In this document: positions 6,792 to 11,909 of the stretch, one piece after another
Position numbering within the stretch: position 1 is the stretch's first letter
Layout: each line of letters begins with the position of its first letter
NCBI GenBank assembly: GCA_002449305.1
Contig: DKDI01000016.1
Span: 1-11,909 of the forward strand
Direction of reading: 5' to 3'
Source of the DNA: Treponema sp. UBA6852
Lineage (GTDB): Bacteria; Spirochaetota; Spirochaetia; Treponematales; Treponemataceae
Length of the DNA stretch: 11,909 nucleotides
Translations under genes and position numbers: made by a program
Notes under the pieces: generated by a model
Told to the model about the DNA's origin: nothing
The model's database searches: none
What the model saw: only the letters and a program-made list of their open reading frames with translations

Positions 6792-7822
6792 AAAGTCTGA
6801 TTTTTGTGTTCTGCACAGCGATGGGAATTTTTCTGACTGTCGTTCAGGAAAACTATAAAAGAACATTGCGTTTTTCTTTTTCTGCGTTTGTGTTCTTTCT
6901 TGTTCCTATATTATGTTTTGCGCTTTCTCGTTTTTTCTGGGCGGATGCGGCAGGTCTTGCTGATTACCATAATTATTTTGATTTCTTCAATCATGCGGAT
7001 AAAGTAATTGAAAACCGTTTTGAGATTATGGCAAAAGTCATCAGATTTTTCAGTCCGACTTTTTTCATTTTTCTTCTTTTTTATTCGCTCACCAGCATTA
7101 CGCTGAAAGTTTATACAATTGATAAAATTTCAACATATCCTTTGCTTTCTCTTATAACATACATTTCAACTTCCTTTGCTCTGCACGATACTGTGCAGAT
7201 ACGAATAAGCTGCGCAATTGCGATTTTTCTCTTTTCAATCAGATTTCTTGTTGAGAGAAAATATTTTATATATATTCTTCTTATTTCTATTGCTGTATGT
7301 TTTCATAAAAGTTCCGCTGCATTTTTTGTTTTTCTTTTTTTCAGGAAAAAGTCTTTTAATCCTGCTTTTTGGATATTAGCTCTGGTTGTTATATATTTCT
7401 CAGCTTTTTTGAATATAAATTTTATAAAGCTTTTTCTGCTTGTTTTAGGGGAAGACAACTACTATTATCTTTCGATTATTTCGGATATGAATCAGAATCT
7501 TGACTTGTTCAATGTTAATCAGCTTATAAATATTTTTATATTTTTACTGCTTGCTTTTAATTCAAGAAAATTCATGTCTTACAAATTTTTTCCGATATTT
7601 ATGAAAATATTTTTCTGTAGCATTGCTGTTTATCCGCTTTTGAATAGTGTTCCAATCGTGGCTTCAAGATTCAGCGAAATGCTTCGCCCTTCTATAATAT
7701 TTCTTCTTCCGCTTGTTATAAATATTTTCAGACAAAAATGGGTTGGATACATTTTTGTCATCTGCATCTGTTTGATGCTGTCGTTTTTGAATAATTTTTA
7801 TTATTCGCTTGTGTCTATTTAA
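6785..7822 (+). CDS. EpsG / Wzy-like polysaccharide polymerase
   Basis: A 345-residue integral membrane protein with about nine to ten hydrophobic segments, resembling the EpsG family, thought to polymerise flipped repeat units (Wzy role). The evidence is topology plus family-like patches: FFWADAAGLADYHNYFDFF after the second segment, corresponding to the EpsG GxDxxxY region, and ALHDTVQIRISCAIAIFLFSIRFL followed by VCFHKSSAAFF, matching the R...A and F-H-x-S-A pattern. Its start at 6785 overlaps the end of the GT4 gene, with a weak AAGG site upstream, and it stops 12 bases before the next gene. Its presence with the Wzx at the left of the window argues for a Wzx/Wzy-dependent locus. Sequence conservation in this class is low, so the call leans on position and topology. 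Confidence 0.75.
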   Translation: MLKSLIFVFCTAMGIFLTVVQENYKRTLRFSFSAFVFFLVPILCFALSRFFWADAAGLADYHNYFDFFNHADKVIENRFEIMAKVIRFFSPTFFIFLLFYSLTSITLKVYTIDKISTYPLLSLITYISTSFALHDTVQIRISCAIAIFLFSIRFLVERKYFIYILLISIAVCFHKSSAAFFVFLFFRKKSFNPAFWILALVVIYFSAFLNINFIKLFLLVLGEDNYYYLSIISDMNQNLDLFNVNQLINIFIFLLLAFNSRKFMSYKFFPIFMKIFFCSIAVYPLLNSVPIVASRFSEMLRPSIIFLLPLVINIFRQKWVGYIFVICICLMLSFLNNFYYSLVSI

Positions 7823-7834
7823 AAGAGGTTTTCT

Positions 7835-8713
7835 ATGAGTTCAAAAGTCTATGCGCTTGTAACATTGTTCTATCCGGATGAAAAAATTGTAGAGAATATA
7901 AAAATTCTTGCTTCTCAGGTTGACTGTGTGATTCTCTCCGACAACACGCCTTGTTCTGACAATCAGAATATTTTTGCGGAAATCCAAAACTGCGTTTACA
8001 TTGCGAACAGAGAAAATTTCGGGCTTTCAAAGGCGTTCAATGTCGCGCTGAAAAGCCGCCAGTTTGATGATGAGGATTTCATTTTTTTCTTTGATCAGGA
8101 CTCAAGAATCTGTGAGGGTTACGCTGAGACTCTGATTCGGAATTTTGAGGAAATTGATTCAAATCATGAAATCGGCTGTGTCGGCCCTCAGTATGTTGAT
8201 ACAAATTCCGCTAAAATTATTGCACCCCGAAAAATTGAAGTTCTTTCTGCCAGCTGCTATACGGTCTCTTCGATGATAACTTCCGGACTTCTGACAAAAT
8301 ATTCAGTCCTGAAAAAAATCGGATTTTGGAACGAGGAAGTTTTTCTTGACATGGCGGACTGGGACATCTGCTGGCGGATGAAAAAAACTGGCTTCAAGAT
8401 TGTTCTTTGCAATGCTATGACTCTAACGCACACTTTGGGAAAGGGCGTGAAGAAAATCGGAAAATTCAACCTGCGGATAAATCATCCTGTGCGCGAATAT
8501 TACCAGCTCCGTGACTCAATAAAAATCTTTTGGCGGCGTTATGTTCCTGTAAAGTATAAAATCCGTTTCCTTCTGATGTGGTTTCCTATGCCGCTAGTTT
8601 ACATTTGTTTCCTCCCGAACCGTCTGCTGCGCATGAAATATATCTTCTGGGGATTTTTGGACGGAATAAAAAGGAAAAATGACAGTTTTGAAAAGCTGCA
8701 TGGGGAAGGGTGA
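7835..8713 (+). CDS. GT2 family glycosyltransferase, rhamnosyltransferase-like
   Basis: A 292-residue GT-A fold inverting glycosyltransferase. It begins directly with VYALVTLFYPD and carries the conserved N-x-GLSKAFNVAL (60-72), the metal-binding DQD motif at 87-89 (FFFDQDSR) and the catalytic-side FLDMADWDICWRMKKTGF (170-187), followed by H199-TLG. This pattern fits the rhamnosyltransferase subgroup (RfbF/WbbL-like), though the sugar cannot be proved. The last 60 residues carry hydrophobic and basic stretches that could dock on the membrane. AGAGG (7824-7828) lies 6 bases before the ATG. It is the last polysaccharide gene; a 71-base AT-rich gap with a candidate promoter separates it from the unrelated gene group downstream. 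No clear terminator was seen after it. Confidence 0.88.
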   Translation: MSSKVYALVTLFYPDEKIVENIKILASQVDCVILSDNTPCSDNQNIFAEIQNCVYIANRENFGLSKAFNVALKSRQFDDEDFIFFFDQDSRICEGYAETLIRNFEEIDSNHEIGCVGPQYVDTNSAKIIAPRKIEVLSASCYTVSSMITSGLLTKYSVLKKIGFWNEEVFLDMADWDICWRMKKTGFKIVLCNAMTLTHTLGKGVKKIGKFNLRINHPVREYYQLRDSIKIFWRRYVPVKYKIRFLLMWFPMPLVYICFLPNRLLRMKYIFWGFLDGIKRKNDSFEKLHGEG

Positions 8714-8733
8714 AAATAAAAAATTCTTGTATT

Positions 8734-8763
8734 TTGCAACTTTCTATCTTATCATAATAATAT
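8734..8763 (+). promoter_or_regulatory. Candidate promoter of the DuOB-DUF488-HAD unit
   Basis: TTGCAA (8734-8739) and TAATAT (8758-8763) with an 18-base spacer, or CATAAT (8754-8759) as an alternative -10. This lies in the only gap (8714-8784) between the polysaccharide genes and the next unit. The resulting leader would be only about 15-20 bases. Confidence 0.4.
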
Positions 8764-8771
8764 AAATATGT

Positions 8772-8776
8772 AGGAG
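8772..8776 (+). promoter_or_regulatory. Ribosome-binding site choosing ATG 8785
   Basis: AGGAG lies 8 bases before ATG 8785 but only 2 bases before the in-frame GTG 8779, so ATG 8785 is the preferred start. Confidence 0.7.
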
Positions 8777-8784
8777 CAGTGTTT

Positions 8785-9405
8785 ATGAAAAGATTAAGAT
8801 GTGTTGTTTTTGCTTCATCTATAAAACATGGCGGCAGATGCATTGTCGCAAAAGATTTTGATTCGAAAAAATGGTTCAGATTCGTTTCTGATGAAAACGG
8901 CAGTGCCATTCCTTATGAAAAGGCTATGTTTTATAATGACTTGTATAAAAAATCATATTATTTAATTCCTCTAAAGGTTGTTTCTTTTCCGATAGATTCG
9001 GAATCACCGATTTTAGGTCAGCCGGAAAATGTTATTCTAGGAAATGGTGCTATAAATCAGGTAGAGCCGTTTGTGATAAATGATATTTCTAGTTTTCTTG
9101 ATAATCCAGATGATTTGTGGGGAAAAGGAGATTGCGTGCCTGATAAGGATGTTTCTACTATTACGCAGTCAATTTATCTTATAAAACCAAAAAACGCAAA
9201 GCTGGAATCCGAGATAAATGAGTTTGACGGAAAAACAAAAAGATATGTTTCTTTTAAATACAATATGATAGACTATAGCCTGCCTTGCACAGATCCGAAA
9301 TTTGATTCTTTGCTTAAAGAAAATTTTTCTGTTCAGGCATTGTGCATAAGTCTTGGTGAAAATTTCAACGGTTATCATTATAAAATAGTTGCTTCAGTAT
9401 TATGA
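8785..9405 (+). CDS. Dual-OB (DuOB)-like protein
   Basis: A 206-residue soluble protein. The opening (RLRCVVFASSIKHGGRCIVAKDFDSKKWFRFVSD, residues 3-36) has the form S-x-K-H-G-G-R-C-[IV]-A ... W-[IF]-R-x-VS that I associate with the dual OB-fold (DuOB) family, small proteins with two OB-like domains thought to bind nucleic acid or nucleotides. The assignment is from memory of the motif, without a profile search. The rest is beta-rich and without catalytic motifs; the second half contains RYVSFKYNMIDYSLPCTDP and ends HYKIVASVL, as an OB strand might. It is first of four closely spaced genes; the next starts 15 bases after its stop. The likely role is as the nucleic-acid or ligand-binding partner of the DUF488 proteins encoded next. 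Confidence 0.7.
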   Translation: MKRLRCVVFASSIKHGGRCIVAKDFDSKKWFRFVSDENGSAIPYEKAMFYNDLYKKSYYLIPLKVVSFPIDSESPILGQPENVILGNGAINQVEPFVINDISSFLDNPDDLWGKGDCVPDKDVSTITQSIYLIKPKNAKLESEINEFDGKTKRYVSFKYNMIDYSLPCTDPKFDSLLKENFSVQALCISLGENFNGYHYKIVASVL

Positions 9406-9420
9406 AGAAGGTAGGAATTT

Positions 9421-10038
9421 ATGGAACAGAACGGGCATTTGTTTACTATAGGCTGTTCTACAAGGTCACTTTCAGATTTTATTCTCATGCTAAAAAAATA
9501 TAAGATTCAAGTTGTTGCCGATGTCCGTTCAACTCCTTATAGTCATTTTACTCCTCAGTTTAATGCTGATTGCTTAAAAAATGAACTTCATAAAAACAGA
9601 ATTATGTACGGTTCGTTTGCAGAGGAGTTTGGCGCAAGGCGTGTTGAGGATTCTGTCTACATTGGCAATACTGTTGATTTTACCAAGGTCATGGAACTTG
9701 ATATTTTTCATAAAGGAGTTGAGCGGATAAAAAATGGCTTGAACGCAGGTTATTCTATAGCACTGACGTGTACTGAATACAATCCTTTGGATTGCCATAG
9801 GTTTTCCTTAGTTTCCAGAGGCATAAGAAAAACTTTGAATATTCCTATAGACCATATTTTCAGTCAAAATTTATGTAAGCCTACAGAAGATTTGGAAAAC
9901 GAGCTTTTGCTTGCTCTTAACTTGCAGCCGGAGTTGTTTGAAAACAAAAATATGCTGATAGAGCGTGCATATAATATTCTAGGGAAGAAAGTCGCATATT
10001 CAAGAGTTGAAAAACCGGAGCCTGTCATTTATGCTTAA
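9421..10038 (+). CDS. DUF488 domain protein (first of two)
   Basis: A 205-residue DUF488 family protein of unknown function. Conserved positions are visible in order: LFTIGCSTRSLSDFILMLKK (7-26), VVADVRSTPYS (31-41), YGSFAEEFGARR (63-74, the LGG region, here FGA), and ALTCTEYNPLDCHR (114-127), with the family's C-x-E and C-H-R residues C117, E119, C125, H126 and R127, then DHIF (144-147). The C-x-E...P..CHR set looks like an active or metal site, but no reaction is established to my knowledge. A tail of about 55 residues follows the core. AAGGTAGGA lies just upstream of the ATG, 15 bases after the DuOB-like gene. The end overlaps the second DUF488 gene by 8 bases, so the two proteins are probably made in fixed ratio and may form a complex. 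Confidence 0.88.
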   Translation: MEQNGHLFTIGCSTRSLSDFILMLKKYKIQVVADVRSTPYSHFTPQFNADCLKNELHKNRIMYGSFAEEFGARRVEDSVYIGNTVDFTKVMELDIFHKGVERIKNGLNAGYSIALTCTEYNPLDCHRFSLVSRGIRKTLNIPIDHIFSQNLCKPTEDLENELLLALNLQPELFENKNMLIERAYNILGKKVAYSRVEKPEPVIYA

Positions 10039-10474
10039 CTTGTACACAATCGGATATACAGAAAAAACTGCGGAATATTTTTTCAACAAATTGAAAAATA
10101 CTGCCGCAAAAAAAATAATTGATGTACGGCTTAACAATGTATCACAGTTGGCAGGATTTACTAAAAAAAATGATTTGGCGTTTTTCCTAAAAAACATATT
10201 GAACTGGGAGTACATTTGGTGCCCCGAACTTGCGCCGACTAAAGATATTCTTGATGACTACAAGCATAAGAAAATTACCTGGAAAGATTATGAGATACGA
10301 TATTTGGAACTTCTGCATAGACGTAGAATTGAAAAAGTAGTAACTAAAGAAATTCTTGCAGATTCTGTGCTGCTATGTTCTGAAAAAAGTCCAGAATTTT
10401 GCCATAGAAGACTTGCGGCAGATTATCTTAATGAAAAATTTGATAATTGTTTTTCTGTTGTTCATTTAATTTAA
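10031..10474 (+). CDS. DUF488 domain protein (second of two)
   Basis: A 147-residue compact DUF488 protein. The start chosen is ATG 10031 with GGAG at 10017-10020; an in-frame TTG at 10007 would add eight residues but has no properly spaced ribosome-binding site. Family residues are LYTIGYTEKTAEYFFNKL (4-21), IIDVRLNN (29-36), and LLCSEKSPEFCHRRLAADYL (114-133) with C116, E118, C124, H125, R126 and R127, ending in VVHLI. It differs strongly from its neighbour: it lacks the long tail, and the DVR motif is followed by LNN rather than STP. The pair are therefore diverged paralogues rather than a recent duplication. It overlaps the first DUF488 gene by 8 bases and lies 15 bases before the HAD gene. 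Confidence 0.87.
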   Translation: MLNLYTIGYTEKTAEYFFNKLKNTAAKKIIDVRLNNVSQLAGFTKKNDLAFFLKNILNWEYIWCPELAPTKDILDDYKHKKITWKDYEIRYLELLHRRRIEKVVTKEILADSVLLCSEKSPEFCHRRLAADYLNEKFDNCFSVVHLI

Positions 10475-10489
10475 GAAAGGAAAATCAAG

Positions 10490-11632
10490 ATGGGTGAAGA
10501 TAAAAATGATAAAAAAATAGTTTTGGCAATCTGTTATGATTTTGATAAAACGTTATCCCCTACTGATATGCAAGCACAAGGTTTTATACAATCAATTGGC
10601 TATGATGTAGAAAACTTTTGGAAAGAATCAAACAAATTGGCAAGTGACAATGAAATGGATCAAAATCTTGCCTGGATGTTTATGATGTCCAAAGGTTCTC
10701 ATGGAAAATTCGTTTTTAATAAGGATACCTTAAAAGAGTTTGGTAGTAAGGTTGAGCTATTCTCTGGTGTAAAAACTTGGTTCGAAAGAATAAATAAATA
10801 TGGGGAAGAACATGGTGTTGAAGTTGAGCATTATATTATATCATCAGGCTTGAAGGAAATGATAGAAGGGACTGTGATTGCTGATAAGTTTAAAAAGATT
10901 TATGCAAGTTCTTTTTATTATGATAGCGATGGAGTTGCCATCTGGCCTGCTCAGGTTGTGAATTACACGGATAAAACGCAATTCTTATTTAGAATAGAGA
11001 AAGGTGTTCTTGATGTTAATGATCAGCAGGTTAATACATTTTTTAAGCAAAATGAATTAAGAGTTCCGTTTAGAAATATGGTTTATATTGGTGATAGTGA
11101 TACTGATATACCTTGCATGAAACTGGTAAATACGAACGGAGGACATTCTATTGGTGTATATAATGCAGAAACTAACGACAAATCAAAAGTTTTTAAAATG
11201 CTTTCTGAAAATCGGATAAAATATTTTGCTCCTGCAGATTATTCTGAAAATTCAAAGCTTGAGCAATTGATTTTAAAAATCATTGACAGGACAAAAGCAA
11301 ATGAAATTTTAGAAAATTTTTATTTTGATTGTCTTGATGAAAGGAATCTTGCAGATAAAGAGATTAGTGAAGAAGAAAGAGACAAGAATAATCTTATAAA
11401 TAAGTTGGAAAATAGCTTTAATTTTAAAACAACTCATTTTGTTATAGATGAACTTTCTAAAATAGATTCATGGACAGAAAAACAGAAACAAAGATTGTGC
11501 AAGATTGGCGTTGAGAATAGTCAGGTTTTTTCGATTTTAAAAGATCCTGATGTAAAAGACTTTTATAAGGAAATATGTAAACATTGCGAATCAGAGTATT
11601 CAATAATTATTATACAGCAAATAGATTCTTAA
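10490..11632 (+). CDS. HAD-superfamily phosphatase-like protein with C-terminal extension
   Basis: A 380-residue protein. Residues about 8-265 are a haloacid dehalogenase (HAD) domain with all four motifs: motif I CYDFDKTLSPTD (nucleophile D17, acid D19), motif II YIISSGLKE (S118/S119), motif III lysine in YTDKTQF (K162) and motif IV YIGDSDTDIPCM (D202, D204, D206). It is therefore expected to be an active Mg-dependent phosphohydrolase; the substrate is unknown. A cap with FMMSKGSHGKF lies between motifs I and II. Residues about 266-380 form a charged, probably helical extension unrelated to the HAD core (NLADKEISEEERDKNN..., ending IIIIQQIDS). AAAGGA (10476-10481) lies 8 bases before the ATG. 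Base composition is lower than in the DuOB and DUF488 genes (15-16 G/C per 60 at 11041-11100 and 11281-11340, against 22-25), so it may have joined the unit later. Confidence 0.85.
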   Translation: MGEDKNDKKIVLAICYDFDKTLSPTDMQAQGFIQSIGYDVENFWKESNKLASDNEMDQNLAWMFMMSKGSHGKFVFNKDTLKEFGSKVELFSGVKTWFERINKYGEEHGVEVEHYIISSGLKEMIEGTVIADKFKKIYASSFYYDSDGVAIWPAQVVNYTDKTQFLFRIEKGVLDVNDQQVNTFFKQNELRVPFRNMVYIGDSDTDIPCMKLVNTNGGHSIGVYNAETNDKSKVFKMLSENRIKYFAPADYSENSKLEQLILKIIDRTKANEILENFYFDCLDERNLADKEISEEERDKNNLINKLENSFNFKTTHFVIDELSKIDSWTEKQKQRLCKIGVENSQVFSILKDPDVKDFYKEICKHCESEYSIIIIQQIDS

Positions 11633-11909
11633 CGAAGAGAAACTAGATTGTATAGTAGAATCTGATAAAATATTGTATTGATTAGACACAAGATTTTTAG
11701 AAATGTAAAATTCAAGCGAGTTGGGGTTGTTCTGCCGTACTATATTTACTTCATCAACAACTTTTGTATGTTTATGTTTTAAATTAAGTGCTATTCTACA
11801 TTGCATCTATAATAGGTGCAAACAGATTTCCAATCTCTGTTGAAAATCTAGAGAGTTTTGTAGATGTAGAATTATCACGTTTGTAATATAAATAATAGGT
11901 CGAATTTCG
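11633..11909. other. Right-edge sequence without a supported gene
   Basis: These 277 AT-rich bases follow the HAD gene. No terminator hairpin with a T-run was seen. On the minus strand a frame is open from the window edge (11909) down to a TAG at 11796-11798; it would encode 37 residues ending FSTEIGNLFAPIIDAM, possibly the C-terminus of a convergent gene beginning outside the window. The family is not recognised. ATTCTACAT (11794-11802) is repeated in inverted form as ATGTAGAAT (11864-11872). Confidence 0.3.

Noticed and set aside
8586..8909. Minus-strand frame of 107 codons spanning the gap between the GT2 and DuOB-like genes
   Set aside because: It overlaps both well-supported + strand genes and has no family resemblance.
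11600..11806. Minus-strand frame of 68 codons overlapping the end of the HAD gene
   Set aside because: It has no ribosome-binding site, no recognisable family features and low-complexity composition; it overlaps a well-supported gene.
11802..11820. Hairpin TGCATCT...AGGTGCA as a terminator after the HAD gene
   Set aside because: It is imperfect, about 170 bases past the stop, and has no T-run on either side.
1..11909. CRISPR arrays, tRNA or rRNA genes, insertion sequences
   Set aside because: I saw no regularly spaced repeats, no tRNA-like or rRNA-like segments and no transposase motifs. Gene disruption here is attributed to recombination and small deletions rather than visible insertion sequences.

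Overview
The window looks like an accessory region of a low-GC bacterium that uses Shine-Dalgarno sites (AGGAGG, AAGGAGG, GGAGG) ahead of its genes. Protein style (an AAA_14/DUF4143 ATPase, FrhB-like and pyruvyl-transferase-like proteins beside a Wzx flippase) and codon use suggest a Treponema-like spirochaete. That is an impression without marker-gene support; a Firmicute is also possible.

Region 1 (1-8713) is a surface-polysaccharide locus, all on the + strand. In order it holds: the 3' part of a Wzx-type flippase; an F420-hydrogenase-beta-like iron-sulfur protein broken by a frameshift (838-1999); a gene-poor gap with short repeats; a lone AAA_14/DUF4143 ATPase that does not belong to the pathway; a polysaccharide pyruvyl transferase joined in frame to a DUF2971 protein; a 51-codon stub of a glycosyltransferase; a GT4 glycosyltransferase; an EpsG/Wzy-like polymerase; and a GT2 rhamnosyltransferase-like enzyme. 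Together they would assemble a lipid-linked oligosaccharide (GT4, GT2), decorate it (FrhB-like protein, pyruvyl transferase), flip it (Wzx) and polymerise it (EpsG-like). The first half is visibly eroded: a frameshift, a lost C-terminus, a stub gene and one or two inserted foreign genes. Two of the damaged junctions lie on a CGGAGG ribosome-binding sequence.

Region 2 (8714-11632) is a separate four-gene + strand unit behind a candidate promoter: a small protein resembling the dual-OB (DuOB) family, two different DUF488 proteins whose genes overlap by 8 bases, and a HAD-superfamily phosphatase-like protein with a long C-terminal extension. It has nothing obvious to do with polysaccharide. The tight packing of two DUF488 proteins with a putative nucleic-acid-binding OB protein makes it the best candidate here for an undescribed (conflict, repair or RNA/DNA-processing) system.

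The last 277 bases (11633-11909) contain no gene I can support, only an open minus-strand fragment running off the edge.
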